Assembly: GCF_044068515.1 (NCBI RefSeq)
Contig: NZ_JBIPKI010000038.1
Location: forward strand, 1-24,846
Reading direction: 5' to 3'
DNA: 24,846 nucleotides
Source of the DNA: Desulfurivibrio sp044068515
GTDB lineage: Bacteria; Desulfobacterota; Desulfobulbia; Desulfobulbales; Desulfurivibrionaceae
Each line of letters starts with the position of its first letter. Positions within the stretch are counted from its first letter, which is position 1. Both the position numbers and the translations under genes were made by a program. Under the pieces are notes generated by a model. The model was not told the origin of the DNA and made no database searches. It worked only from the letters and a program-made list of their open reading frames with translations. Below, piece after piece: positions 13,669-21,475 of the stretch.

Positions 13669-14406
13669 ATGGAACATCCAATTCTTTTTCTCAATCTGCT
13701 TCTGGAAAACATTCTGGGTTTGCCAGTGCCCCATGATATGCCCGGACCCGGCAATTTCTGGGACATGACCCAGCTTTTGGCGCCCCATGTCACCTACACC
13801 CTGCTGGTGATGCTGTTCCTGATCATCATCCCCAAGCTGACCATGGGCAGCAAGCTGGAAATGATCCCCAGCCAGGGCCAGAACTTCTGGGAAGTGGTGA
13901 TCGGCGGCATCGAAGATTTCATGGCCGAGCACATGGGCCGGGAGGGGGCGCGGATGATGTTCCCGATGCTGGCCACCTTCGGTCTCTTCATCCTAGTCAG
14001 CAACCTGGTCGGCCTGATCCCCGGCTTTTTCTCCCCCACCGCCAACCTCAACATCACCCTGGCCATGACCCTGATCGTCTTTGTCACCACCCACTTTCTC
14101 GGGGTCAAGTATCACGGGGCCGGTTACATCAAACATTTCCTGGGGCCGATGCCGGTGCTGATTCCCCTGATGCTGCCCATCGAGCTGATCAGCCATTTCG
14201 CCCGGATCCTCTCCCTCTCCATTCGTCTTTTCGGCAACATCATGGCCAAGGAGACCCTGCTGGCCATCCTCTTCATCCTGGCCGGGGCCTATTTCGCGCC
14301 GTTGCCCATCCTGGTGCTGGGGGTGCTGGTTTCCTTTGTCCAGGCGGCGGTTTTCGTCCTGCTCAGCGTGCTTTACTTCGCCATGGCCATGGAAGAGGCC
14401 CACTAA
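13669..14406 (+). CDS. atpB: ATP synthase Fo subunit a
   Basis: The 245-residue inner-membrane protein carries the family's essential arginine, R186, in LSIRLFGNIMAKE, which faces the c-ring carboxylate during proton translocation. Other family features include NLVGLIPG and the hydrophobic helices at about 41-54, 98-119, 128-146, 161-180 and 205-235. The length is close to other bacterial a subunits. It starts at an ATG after GGGAGGCGAGG. The stop codon lies inside the outer arm of a very large hairpin (14404-14512). The b, delta and F1 subunits are absent, so the operon is split as in many Desulfobacterota. Confidence 0.97.
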   Translation: MEHPILFLNLLLENILGLPVPHDMPGPGNFWDMTQLLAPHVTYTLLVMLFLIIIPKLTMGSKLEMIPSQGQNFWEVVIGGIEDFMAEHMGREGARMMFPMLATFGLFILVSNLVGLIPGFFSPTANLNITLAMTLIVFVTTHFLGVKYHGAGYIKHFLGPMPVLIPLMLPIELISHFARILSLSIRLFGNIMAKETLLAILFILAGAYFAPLPILVLGVLVSFVQAAVFVLLSVLYFAMAMEEAH

Positions 14407-14512
14407 AACGTTCAGCAGCACCACATCTTCGGGCCGGCGGCCCGGCTTGCGTACCCCAGGGTACGCGGCGCCGCCCCGCCGGCCCGAATCTGCAGCACTG
14501 CTGAGCGTTTTA
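14404..14512 (+). repeat. 109-nt three-tier nested hairpin between atpB and atpE
   Basis: Three nested inverted repeats share one axis. The outer 15-bp stem is 14404-14418 with 14498-14512 (one G-U pair) and includes the atpB stop codon. The middle 13-bp perfect stem is ttcgggccggcgg (14428-14440) with ccgccggcccgaa (14476-14488). The apical stem of 7-8 bp is gcgtaccc (14449-14456) with gggtacgc (14459-14466). Only four T follow, so it is not a clean terminator. It could be a processing or stability element that lets atpE be expressed more strongly than atpB, or a small repeat element. Confidence 0.75.
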
Positions 14513-14621
14513 GACAAGAGCGACCTTGCTCTGGAATTTACTAAAATAGCTTTACATGCCGGTAACGGTTTTTTTGAAGAAGGCCAATCTTCACTTCATC
14601 AACCTCAAGGAGGAAAAAGGT

Positions 14622-14972
14622 ATGAAAAAGTTGGGAGTAGTTGCTCTGACGGCCCTGATGGTCCTGGGGATGTCCTCGGTGGCGATGGCCGCCGCCCACG
14701 AAGGTGGCGGCGGTAACCAGCTCGCCATCGCCCTGGTCTGTATCGCCGCCGCGCTTTCCGTCGGCCTGGCCGCCCTGGGCTGCGGTATCGGTATCGGTGT
14801 GGTCAGCGGCAACGCCTGTGCCGGCATCGCCCGCAACCCGGAAATCTCCGGCAAGATCACCGTAACCATGATTCTCGGCATCGCGTTCGCCGAGTCGCTG
14901 ACCATCTTCGGTCTGGTTATCTCCCTGATCCTGCTCTACGCTCATCCCTACGGCGCCGCTCTCGGCATCTAA
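14622..14972 (+). CDS. atpE: ATP synthase Fo subunit c with N-terminal signal-like extension
   Basis: A 116-residue c subunit with an AAGGAGG ribosome binding site. Residues 1-24 (MKKLGVVALTALMVLGMSSVAMA) look like a cleavable signal or extra helix. The normal hairpin of two helices follows: helix 1 with the glycine-rich GCGIGIGVVSG, the polar loop ARNPEISGK, and helix 2 with the ion-binding carboxylate E91 (FAESLTIF). The Gln typical of sodium-binding c-rings is missing from helix 1 (Val at that place), which favours proton coupling. The Ser after Glu is shared with sodium types, so this is inference. It follows the giant hairpin and ends before a strong terminator. Confidence 0.94.
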   Translation: MKKLGVVALTALMVLGMSSVAMAAAHEGGGGNQLAIALVCIAAALSVGLAALGCGIGIGVVSGNACAGIARNPEISGKITVTMILGIAFAESLTIFGLVISLILLYAHPYGAALGI

Positions 14973-15036
14973 GCTGGGCGACCGCCGCCTTGCCCGGAGG
15001 TTATGGGGCTAGACCGGCGGGCAGTAAGGCTTTTTT

Positions 15037-15076
15037 ACGGCAAGACCCCTCGTGTGGGGGGTCTTGCCGTTTTTTT
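15037..15076 (+). terminator. intrinsic terminator of the Fo operon
   Basis: A perfect 13-bp stem (acggcaagacccc, 15037-15049, with ggggtcttgccgt, 15058-15070) with an 8-nt loop is followed by TTTTTTT. This is a clear rho-independent terminator 65 nt after atpE. Confidence 0.95.
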
Positions 15077-15199
15077 GTTTGATCCGGCGGGCCCAGAGAG
15101 TAATTTGCCGGACGAGGGCCGAGCAAGGCCGGGGGGCGTGGACGGGAGCGGCCCCGGCCCCGGCGGGAGCGTCAGGGTCGAAAAAGCGGGGAGCAGCCG

Positions 15200-15955
15200 G
15201 TGAGCAATGATGATCAAGCCATGAATGCCGGCCGCCGGGAGGCGGTGGTGATCGAGCCCCGGCGCGAGCGGGGCGAGCCGAATCTGGCCGGGCCGGGCCT
15301 GCTGCTGATCAATCCCGGCGAGGCCCGCCAGGCCGGGGAACTCGCCCGGGCGGCGGGCTGGCGGCGCTACCCGTCATTCCCCGGCGCTCTCTATGTCGCC
15401 CCCGGCGGAAACGCCTGGCTGAGCGGCCCGGCCCTGGGAGCGCCGCTGGCGGTGATGGCCCTGGAGAAACTGGTCGCCCTGGGGGCCCGGGCGGTGATTT
15501 CCCTGGGCTGGTGCGGTTCCCTGCAGCCGGAAATCGCGGTGGGCGATGTCCTGCTGCCCACCACGGCCCTGAGCGAAGAGGGCACCTCGGCCCATTATCC
15601 CGTGGCCGGGCCGGTGGCGGCCGATGGCGAACTGAGCCGGCAACTGCGGGTTATCCTGGCCGAAGCCGGCTTCAGCGCCCATGGCGGCCCGGTCTGGACC
15701 ACCGACGCCCCTTACCGGGAAACCCGGACCAAGGTCGGCCTTTACCGCCGCCAGGGCATTGCCGGAGTGGAGATGGAATTTGCCGCCCTGGCCACGGTGG
15801 CCGCCTTTCGCGGCATCCCCCTGGCCTCGGTCCTGCTGGTTTCGGACCAGGTCCGGGAGGACCGGGACTGGCAGCCCGCCTTCCGCCGCCGCGATTTTCA
15901 GCAGCAGTCCCAGCGCTTGCTGGCGGCGCTGTTCGCCTTTATCGGCCGGGCCTGA
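15200..15955 (+). CDS. nucleoside phosphorylase (PNP/UDP family)
   Basis: A 251-residue cytoplasmic enzyme beginning with GTG after GGGGAG. It has the fold's typical strands and loops: ISLGWCGSLQPEIAVGDVLLP (central glycine-rich phosphate/ribose loop), a TTDAPYRET segment, the VEMEFAAL ribose-binding Glu and a SDQV acid residue near the base-binding site. Such enzymes cleave purine or pyrimidine nucleosides with phosphate, or related nucleosides by hydrolysis. The pattern is closest to uridine/purine nucleoside phosphorylases in general. I cannot say which base, nor exclude a futalosine or aminofutalosine nucleosidase role in menaquinone synthesis. It stands between the atpE terminator and rimO with no evident partner. 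Confidence 0.8.
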   Translation: MSNDDQAMNAGRREAVVIEPRRERGEPNLAGPGLLLINPGEARQAGELARAAGWRRYPSFPGALYVAPGGNAWLSGPALGAPLAVMALEKLVALGARAVISLGWCGSLQPEIAVGDVLLPTTALSEEGTSAHYPVAGPVAADGELSRQLRVILAEAGFSAHGGPVWTTDAPYRETRTKVGLYRRQGIAGVEMEFAALATVAAFRGIPLASVLLVSDQVREDRDWQPAFRRRDFQQQSQRLLAALFAFIGRA

Positions 15956-15970
15956 AGCCCCCCGGCCGCC

Positions 15971-15999
15971 TTGCCTGATTCCTTGTAACTGCTTAAATT
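15971..15999 (+). promoter_or_regulatory. candidate rimO promoter
   Basis: TTGCCT (15971-15976) and TAAATT (15994-15999) are 17 nt apart in an A/T-rich patch of the otherwise GC-rich gap before rimO. Both hexamers are imperfect. Confidence 0.35.
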
Positions 16000-16107
16000 A
16001 TAAAAATCGGGCCCGGGGACCACCCGGGTTGCTCTCCGGGTACCGGGACAACCGGCCCCGGCTCTTCAAACCCATCTTGAACCTTGCACAGGAGTTAAAA
16101 TCCCATC

Positions 16108-17514
16108 ATGAGAACCATTCACCTCACCAGCCTGGGCTGTCCCAAAAACCTGGTGGATTCCGAACTGATGCTCGGGCTGCTGGTGGAGGAGGGCCTGGTG
16201 CCGGTGAGCGAACCCGGAGCGGCCGATGTCCTGCTGGTCAATACCTGCGGCTTTATCCAGTCGGCGGTGGAGGAGGGCATCGACACCATCCTGGGCCTGA
16301 TCGAGCAGAAGAAAACTCCCGCCACCCGGGTGGTGGTCTGCGGCTGCATGGTCCAGCGCTACGGGGCCGACCTGGCCCGGGAGCTGCCCGAGGTCGATCT
16401 TTTTCTCGGCACCGAGGAGGTGGCCCGGATCGCCGAGCGTCTGCGTCGCCTGGAGGACCGGGCCGGGGCCGATGGCGATTCGCTCATTTCCGCCGAGCGC
16501 CTGTCCGAGTCGGCCACCATTTTCCCCCTGGTCGGCCGCTCTGCGGCCGGCGGCGGCAGCGAGCTTTTCCTGGCCAGCGCCGAAATGCCCCGCCGGCTCT
16601 CCACCCCGGCCCATCGCGCCTATTTGAAGGTCACCGAGGGTTGCGGCAACCGCTGCTCCTATTGCCTGATTCCAGCCATCCGGGGGCCGCTGCGCAGCCG
16701 CCGGCTGGAGGATATCGTCTGCGAGGCCCAAGGGCTGGCCGCCGCCGGGGTCAAGGAACTGACCCTGGTGGCCCAGGATCTCACCGCCTACGGCCTCGAT
16801 CTCGGGCCCGGCGGGCCCCGGCTGCCGCAACTGCTGACCGCCCTTAACCAGGCGGTGGCGGTGCCCTGGCTGCGCCTGCTCTATCTCTATCCTTCCCGGG
16901 TCAAGGATGAGCTGCTGGAACTGGTGGCGGCCCAGCCCCGGATTCTGCCCTATTTCGACCTGCCCTTCCAGCACGTCTCCGACTCGGTTCTCAAGGCGAT
17001 GAACCGGCCCTACGGGGAAAAGATGATCCGGGACCTGGTGGCCCGGATTCGCCGAATCCTGCCCGAGGCGGCGATCCGCAGCACCTTCATGGTCGGTTTT
17101 CCCGGCGAGACCGAGGCCGACGTGGACCGCCTGGCGGCCTTCCTGGCCGACTGCCGCCTGGATCATGTGGGCATTTTCACCTATTGCAACGAGGAGGGCT
17201 GCGCCGCCGCCGAGTTCCCCGACCAGTGTCCGGAAGAGCTCAAGCAGGAGCGGCACGACCGCCTGATGGGGCTGCAGCGGGAAATTTCCCTGGCCCGCAA
17301 CCTCGCGCGGGTGGGCCGAGTGGAGGAAGTGCTGGTGGAGGGAGTCAGCGCCGAATCGGACCTGCTGTTGGAGGGCCGCGCCTGGTTCCAGGCCCCGGAA
17401 ATCGACGGTTGCGTCTACATCAACGAGGGGACCTGCCGGGCCGGGGAGTTGGTGCGGGTAAAAATCAGCGAGGCCCACCCCTACGACCTGGTGGGGGCCA
17501 TAGTCGAGCCTTGA
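16108..17514 (+). CDS. rimO: ribosomal protein S12 methylthiotransferase RimO
   Basis: The 468-residue protein has the three-part architecture of the family. The N-terminal UPF0004 domain has cluster cysteines C11 (SLGCPKN), C47 (NTCGF) and C80 (VCGCM). The radical SAM core has C179, C183 and C186 (CGNRCSYC). The TRAM domain lies at the C-terminus (about 400-468). Using two iron-sulfur clusters it adds a methylthio group to an aspartate of ribosomal protein S12. The opening MRTIHLTSLGCPKNLVDSE distinguishes RimO from the tRNA-modifying MiaB. The linker near residues 115-165 is slightly long. The nearest Shine-Dalgarno (AGGAG) is about 13 bases from the ATG, longer than usual. Confidence 0.95.
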   Translation: MRTIHLTSLGCPKNLVDSELMLGLLVEEGLVPVSEPGAADVLLVNTCGFIQSAVEEGIDTILGLIEQKKTPATRVVVCGCMVQRYGADLARELPEVDLFLGTEEVARIAERLRRLEDRAGADGDSLISAERLSESATIFPLVGRSAAGGGSELFLASAEMPRRLSTPAHRAYLKVTEGCGNRCSYCLIPAIRGPLRSRRLEDIVCEAQGLAAAGVKELTLVAQDLTAYGLDLGPGGPRLPQLLTALNQAVAVPWLRLLYLYPSRVKDELLELVAAQPRILPYFDLPFQHVSDSVLKAMNRPYGEKMIRDLVARIRRILPEAAIRSTFMVGFPGETEADVDRLAAFLADCRLDHVGIFTYCNEEGCAAAEFPDQCPEELKQERHDRLMGLQREISLARNLARVGRVEEVLVEGVSAESDLLLEGRAWFQAPEIDGCVYINEGTCRAGELVRVKISEAHPYDLVGAIVEP

Positions 17515-17604
17515 GCGGCCGCCGGGCCCGGCGCGCGGGTCGGCCGCCAGCCGGACCGGCCTTTAATTTAAGGGGGGGTTGAGGTTGTTCAAGAAGGGCG
17601 GAGC

Positions 17605-17620
17605 GGGGCGCTTGCGCCCC
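17605..17620 (-). terminator. GC hairpin downstream of hup
   Basis: A perfect ggggcg/cgcccc stem with a 4-nt loop lies 26 nt after the hup stop on the minus strand, embedded in a longer GC-rich palindromic stretch. No T-run follows, so termination is only a possibility. It could equally serve rimO from the other side. Confidence 0.3.
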
Positions 17621-17645
17621 GGCCGGAACTGCTCCGGGCCGGGTT

Positions 17646-17927
17646 TCAGCCCTTGCCGTTGACCTTTTCCTTGAGATCCTTGCCGACCTTGAAAAAAGGC
17701 AGTTTTTTGGGCTGGACCTTGATTTTCTGGCCGGTTTTGGGGTTGCGGCCGTAGTAGGAGCCGTAATCCTTGACCATGAAGCTGCCAAAGCCCCGGATTT
17801 CTATACTGTCGCCGTTGGCCAGGGCTTCGGTCATGGTTTCCAGGATGGTGTCGGTGACGGCTCCCGCCTCCCGGGGGGTAATGGCGGCGGCCTGGGCCAG
17901 GGATTCAATCAGTTGCGATTTGTTCAT
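17646..17927 (-). CDS. hup: HU/IHF-family DNA-binding protein
   Basis: A 93-residue histone-like protein of standard length beginning MNKSQLIESLA. It has two dimerisation helices, then the beta-ribbon arm with GFGSFMVKDYGSYYGRNPKTGQKIKV, whose Arg-Asn-Pro tip inserts into the DNA minor groove. The C-terminal helix (FFKVGKDLKEKV) is typical. HU bends and compacts DNA and supports replication and transcription. The ribosome binding site GGAGAG precedes the ATG by 8 bases. HU and IHF-alpha are hard to separate by eye; the SFMVKDYG and KTGQKI details fit HU. Confidence 0.95.
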   Translation of the reverse strand: MNKSQLIESLAQAAAITPREAGAVTDTILETMTEALANGDSIEIRGFGSFMVKDYGSYYGRNPKTGQKIKVQPKKLPFFKVGKDLKEKVNGKG

Positions 17928-17993
17928 GACTTACTCTCCTCTCGCCCCCCTTCAAGTCCAGACAAAAAACAATAAAAACCAACAAGATGTGCC

Positions 17994-18023
17994 ATATTAC
18001 CTGCTTGGGCATCGGCAATGCAA
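17994..18023 (-). promoter_or_regulatory. candidate hup promoter
   Basis: On the minus strand TTGCAT (18018-18023) and TAATAT (17994-17999) are spaced by 18 nt, in an A/T-rich gap between rluB and hup. The -10 is a good match and the -35 moderate. Confidence 0.5.
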
Positions 18024-18051
18024 AAGATATTTTGGCCGCGGTCCGCTTTTT

Positions 18052-18762
18052 TTAGCGGAAGATCAGGCGCAGATCATCCTCGCTGAGCCGGCGGTACTTG
18101 CCCCGCGGCAACCCTCCCAGGCGCAGGCCGCCGTAGGCGACCCGCTTCAGGTAAAGGACCGGATGGCCGATGGCCGCGAACATCTTGCGGACCTGGCGCT
18201 TGCGCCCTTCGTGAATAACGACCTCCAGGGTGGTGGCGCCGGGTTCCCGGCGCAGAACCCTGATCCCGGCCGGCCAGGTCTGCCGGCCCTCGAGGATGAT
18301 GCCCCGGCGCAGGGCCTCCAGCCCCTCGGCGGCGGGTTGTCCTTGGACCCGGGCCTGGTAGGTGCGGTTGATCTCCTTGCTGGGGTGGAGGATGCGCTGG
18401 GCCAGGTCGCCGTCATTGGTCAGCAGCAGGGCCCCTTCGGTGTCGAGATCGAGCCGCCCCACCGGAAAGAGGCGCAGGCCGGGCTCATCGATCAGGGCGC
18501 TGACGATGGGGCGCCCCTGGGGGTCGGCCATGGTGGTGACATAGCCGGCGGGCTTGTTGAGCAAAACGGTGACTTTCTCCGCCGTTTCCCGTACCGGCCG
18601 GCCGTCGCAGGTGATGGTCTGCCGCTCCGGGTCGACCAGCTCACCCATCTTTTCAACCCGGCGGCCATCCACCATGACCCGGCCCTGGGCGATGTATTCT
18701 TCCGCCTTGCGCCGGGAGGCGAGGCCGGCCCGGGCCAGGACTTTCTGCAACCGCTCCTTCAT
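18052..18762 (-). CDS. rluB: 23S rRNA pseudouridine synthase (RluB/RsuA family)
   Basis: A 236-residue enzyme with an N-terminal S4 RNA-binding domain (MKERLQKVLARAGLASRRKAEEYIAQGRVMVDG) and a catalytic domain with the signature GRLDLDTEGALLLTNDG, where D105 is the catalytic aspartate. HEGRKRQVRKMFAAIGHPV and LKRVAYGGLRLG complete the RsuA/RluB/RluE/RluF type. It isomerises a uridine in rRNA. RluB (23S U2605 in E. coli numbering) is the likeliest, as the common version in this phylum, but RsuA or RluF cannot be excluded by eye. It sits 30 bp after the UbiD gene on the same strand and may be cotranscribed. Confidence 0.9.
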   Translation of the reverse strand: MKERLQKVLARAGLASRRKAEEYIAQGRVMVDGRRVEKMGELVDPERQTITCDGRPVRETAEKVTVLLNKPAGYVTTMADPQGRPIVSALIDEPGLRLFPVGRLDLDTEGALLLTNDGDLAQRILHPSKEINRTYQARVQGQPAAEGLEALRRGIILEGRQTWPAGIRVLRREPGATTLEVVIHEGRKRQVRKMFAAIGHPVLYLKRVAYGGLRLGGLPRGKYRRLSEDDLRLIFR

Positions 18763-18792
18763 GGTTCTCCGCCTTGCCGCGCCCGGCCGAGC

Positions 18793-20568
18793 TCAATAAC
18801 CCGGCAGGATCCGGCCCATTTTTTCGTCGACCAGCTTTCTGGTGGCCGGGTCAACTTCCAGAACCGGCGGATACCAGGGCTTCATCCGGCAGTCGAAAAC
18901 CACCGGCGGCTCCAGGCCCAGGTGGAAGCGGCGCACCGCCCCGCTGCCGGCGGCGTGGATGTCGGCGGCCGGTTCAAAGCGGGTGAAGAAGGACCAGATG
19001 AACTCCTGCAGATTGGCGCAGGCCGCCGCCAGGTCATCCACCAGCACCACCACCGGCCAGTCGGCCAGGGCCGGCTCGGCGGCCAGGCGGGCCGGCAGTT
19101 CCCGGTCGCGGTCATAGGCGGCGCCCTCGATCACCAGGGTGCCGGGCAGATAGGCCCGGGCCGCCGTGCAGTCCCGGGGCAATTGGGCCCGGAATTCCTC
19201 CGGCAGAATCCGCTTGGCCTCCCGGCCCAGGCCCATCAGCATCGCCTTGGAGCCTGAATTGACCGAAGGCCCGGTGTAATCCAGGGTGTCCTGGGAGACG
19301 TTGGCGAAGACGAAGAGGTCGGTGCGCCAGTTGACACGCTCCAGCACATGCTGCCAGAGGGCCGGAAAATCGGCCACGTCGAGATCGCCGTCGGTGACGA
19401 TGAGGAACTTGGTCAGGGAGAGCTGTCCCTCCCCCAGGATCCGCAGGCCCGAGGCGAAGGCCTCGCGGGGGTAGCGGTCGGTGACCCGGGCCGCCGCCAG
19501 GCAGTGAAAGCCCGCCTCTCCGAAGGTTTTGAGCTGGCGCACCCCGCTCATCACCAGGGGGAAGAGGGGGGAGAGCAGCTCCTGGAGAAAGTCGCCGATG
19601 TAAAAATCTTCCTGGCGGGGCCGGCCCACCACGGTGGCCGGGTAGATGGCGTCGCGGCGATGGTAGAGGCGCTCGACCTGGAAAACCGGGTAATCGTGGG
19701 TCAGGGAGTTGTAGCCGTAATGATCGCCAAAGGGCCCTTCCGGGCGGCGCAGGTGGGGCGGCACCACTCCCTTGGCGGCGAATTCGGCGGTGGCCACCAG
19801 AGGATGCCCCCCCCGGGGATCGGTGGCCAGGGGCAGCTTTTTGCCCAGCAGCAGCGAGGCCAGCAGCAGCTCGGGGATATTTTCCGGCAGGGGGGCGATG
19901 GCGGCCAGCATCAGGGCGGGCGGCCCGCCGATGTAGAGGGTCAAGGGCAGGCTCTCATTGCGTTTTTCCGCCTCATGGTAGTGGTAGCCGCCGCCCTTGT
20001 GGATCTGCCAGTGGATGCCGGTGGTGGTATCGTCGAAGCGCTGGATCCGGTACATCCCCAGGTTGTGGCCCCGCCCGTTGGGGTCTTCGGTATAGACCAG
20101 GGGCAGGGTGACGAAGGGCCCGCCGTCGCTGTGCCAGGAGGTCAGCAGGGGCAGGTCGTTCAAGCGGGGCGGCGACTGGCAGTTTTCGAGAATCGGGGCC
20201 CGGCGGACCCGCTTGAGCCCGATCCCGGCCGCCTGGCGGAAGAGATCGCGCCGGGCCCAGAATTTGCCCAGGCTCGGCGGCAGCATGGTTTCCACGGTCT
20301 CCACCAGTTCGGCCACGAAGCGCAGGGGCCGCCGGCCGAAGGCCAGTTCCATCCGTCGGGCGGTGCCGAAGAGATTGGTGACCACCGGGAAATCGCTGCC
20401 CTTGACCTTGGTGAAAAGCAGGGCCGGCCCCCCCTGGGCGATGACCCGGCGGTGGATCTCGGCGATTTCCAGGTAAGGGTCCACCGGCTCGGCGATGGTG
20501 ATGACTTCCTTTTCCCGGCGCAGAACGGCGAGAAATTCGCGCAGGTCATGGATAATCGGTTCGGACAT
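18793..20568 (-). CDS. UbiD-family prenylated-FMN decarboxylase
   Basis: At 591 residues it is longer than E. coli UbiD (497) and closer to the long form found in bacteria using the futalosine menaquinone route. Conserved UbiD segments include FPVVTNLFGTARR, GRGHNLGMYRIQRFDDTTTGIHWQIHKGGG (binding prenyl-FMN, Mn and K) and RRPEGPFGDHYGYNS, with E277 and nearby residues at the acid/base site. Such enzymes decarboxylate aromatic or unsaturated acids using prenylated FMN made by UbiX. A role in menaquinone synthesis is plausible but cannot be proved here. The ATG is preceded by AGGAGCCAAATC. Possible operon partners are rluB downstream and the small gene and yjbQ-like gene upstream. Confidence 0.9.
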   Translation of the reverse strand: MSEPIIHDLREFLAVLRREKEVITIAEPVDPYLEIAEIHRRVIAQGGPALLFTKVKGSDFPVVTNLFGTARRMELAFGRRPLRFVAELVETVETMLPPSLGKFWARRDLFRQAAGIGLKRVRRAPILENCQSPPRLNDLPLLTSWHSDGGPFVTLPLVYTEDPNGRGHNLGMYRIQRFDDTTTGIHWQIHKGGGYHYHEAEKRNESLPLTLYIGGPPALMLAAIAPLPENIPELLLASLLLGKKLPLATDPRGGHPLVATAEFAAKGVVPPHLRRPEGPFGDHYGYNSLTHDYPVFQVERLYHRRDAIYPATVVGRPRQEDFYIGDFLQELLSPLFPLVMSGVRQLKTFGEAGFHCLAAARVTDRYPREAFASGLRILGEGQLSLTKFLIVTDGDLDVADFPALWQHVLERVNWRTDLFVFANVSQDTLDYTGPSVNSGSKAMLMGLGREAKRILPEEFRAQLPRDCTAARAYLPGTLVIEGAAYDRDRELPARLAAEPALADWPVVVLVDDLAAACANLQEFIWSFFTRFEPAADIHAAGSGAVRRFHLGLEPPVVFDCRMKPWYPPVLEVDPATRKLVDEKMGRILPGY

Positions 20569-20612
20569 GATTTGGCTCCTGTCGGTCGGTTGCCCCGGGT
20601 TGTTCCTTGCGC

Positions 20613-20644
20613 TGACCGCTAAAAATGGGTACGATCAGCGGTCA
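20613..20644 (-). repeat. 8-bp inverted repeat at the end of the 79-residue gene
   Basis: The arms tgaccgct (20613-20620) and agcggtca (20637-20644) pair perfectly around a 16-nt spacer and span the stop codon of the upstream gene on the minus strand. It may be an mRNA-end hairpin; there is no T-run after the stem. Confidence 0.4.
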
Positions 20645-20874
20645 TTTGTAAAAAACCGGTGATACTCGGCGTGGCTGAGGTGTTTTTCCAGCAAGGCCGT
20701 ATAAAAGTCCAGGATGGCGGTGATTTCCCGGTCGCTCAGGCGGGGAATGAGGACGGCCAGCAGCTCGGGCCGGGAGAAGCGGCCGATCAGGGCAGCCAGC
20801 GAGGCTTCGTCGGTAGGGCGGTCCAGGCCGAAGCAGATCTTCTCGGCGGGCAGGTCGGGCGGCGGCTTGTTCAT
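20635..20874 (-). CDS. small conserved-looking protein of unknown function
   Basis: A 79-residue acidic/hydrophobic protein that I do not recognise. It has a strong ribosome binding site (CAGGAGACCGG before the ATG). Its composition is even, with predicted helices in about 21-34 (LAALIGRFSRPELLAVLI) and 47-62 (REITAILDFYTALLEKHL), and no signal peptide or cysteine motif. It lies 19 bp after the YjbQ-family gene on the same strand and 66 bp before ubiD, so the three may form one transcript. The ribosome binding site and location argue for a real gene rather than a chance frame. No function is proposed. Confidence 0.65.
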   Translation of the reverse strand: MNKPPPDLPAEKICFGLDRPTDEASLAALIGRFSRPELLAVLIPRLSDREITAILDFYTALLEKHLSHAEYHRFFTNDR

Positions 20875-20893
20875 CCGGTCTCCTGATCGGGGC

Positions 20894-21292
20894 TCAGTCG
20901 GGGCTGAAGCGCCAGTGAATTTTCCGCCGGCGGGGGCCGTCGAACTCGGCGAAGAAGATCCGCTGCCAGGTTCCCAGTTGCAAGCGGCCGTCGGCGATGA
21001 ACACGGTGACCGAGCTGCCGATCAGCGAGGCCATCATATGGGCCGGCGAGTTGCCCTCCTGGTGCCGGTAGGGCAAATCGGGCACCATCCGGCGCAAGGC
21101 GGCGATGAGATCGTCCCGGACCGCCGGATCGGCCCCCTCATTGATGGTCAGGCCGGCGGTGGTATGGGGGTTGTAAATTTGGCAGATCCCGTCGGCGATG
21201 GCCGCCTCCCGCAGGGCGGCGGCGATTTCGGCGGTGATGTCGATCAGTTCGAATTGTTGCCGGCTGTTGACGGTGCTGGTTCCCCGGAGCAT
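20894..21292 (-). CDS. YjbQ/UPF0047 family protein
   Basis: A 132-residue single-domain protein with the family hallmarks NPHTTAGLTINEGADPAVRDD, a NSPAHMMASLIGSSVTV stretch and GRLQLGTWQRIFFAEFDGPRRRK. The conserved histidines (H in HTTA and in PAHM) are thought to bind metal. Some members have thiamine-phosphate synthase activity, giving the common database label, but the physiological role is unsettled. The open frame extends far upstream of the chosen ATG, but AGGAGG lies 6 bases before 21292 and the family starts there. It is read from a promoter that overlaps the divergent sirC promoter. Confidence 0.85.
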   Translation of the reverse strand: MLRGTSTVNSRQQFELIDITAEIAAALREAAIADGICQIYNPHTTAGLTINEGADPAVRDDLIAALRRMVPDLPYRHQEGNSPAHMMASLIGSSVTVFIADGRLQLGTWQRIFFAEFDGPRRRKIHWRFSPD

Positions 21293-21381
21293 GGCTTTCC
21301 TCCTCGTGGCGGCCCGCCCCTTTGAGCCGGGCCGCCGGATCAACTGGGCCCGGCGGACTTGGCGGGCGGCGGCTTCTATCG

Positions 21382-21408
21382 AGTATAACACTTTGCAGAA
21401 TGTGTCAA
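21382..21408 (-). promoter_or_regulatory. yjbQ-like gene promoter
   Basis: Reading leftward, consensus TTGACA (21403-21408) and TATACT (21382-21387) are separated by 15 nt. Both hexamers are strong but the spacing is short. Confidence 0.5.
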
Positions 21409-21420
21409 ATTGATTATAGC
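21393..21420 (+). promoter_or_regulatory. sirC-ccsA-hemA operon promoter
   Basis: Reading rightward, TTGCAG (21393-21398), 16 nt and TATAGC (21415-21420) form a reasonable promoter 55 nt before sirC. It overlaps the leftward promoter, so polymerases on the two strands would compete. Confidence 0.5.
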
Positions 21421-21475
21421 GCAAACGCACAAGAATCCGGCTTAACCGGACGGGGAAGAGGGAGCGCGAGCGAGG

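Noticed and set aside
17605..17620. A firm rho-independent terminator for hup
   Set aside because: The stem is good but no U-tract follows, so it is kept only as a low-confidence hairpin.
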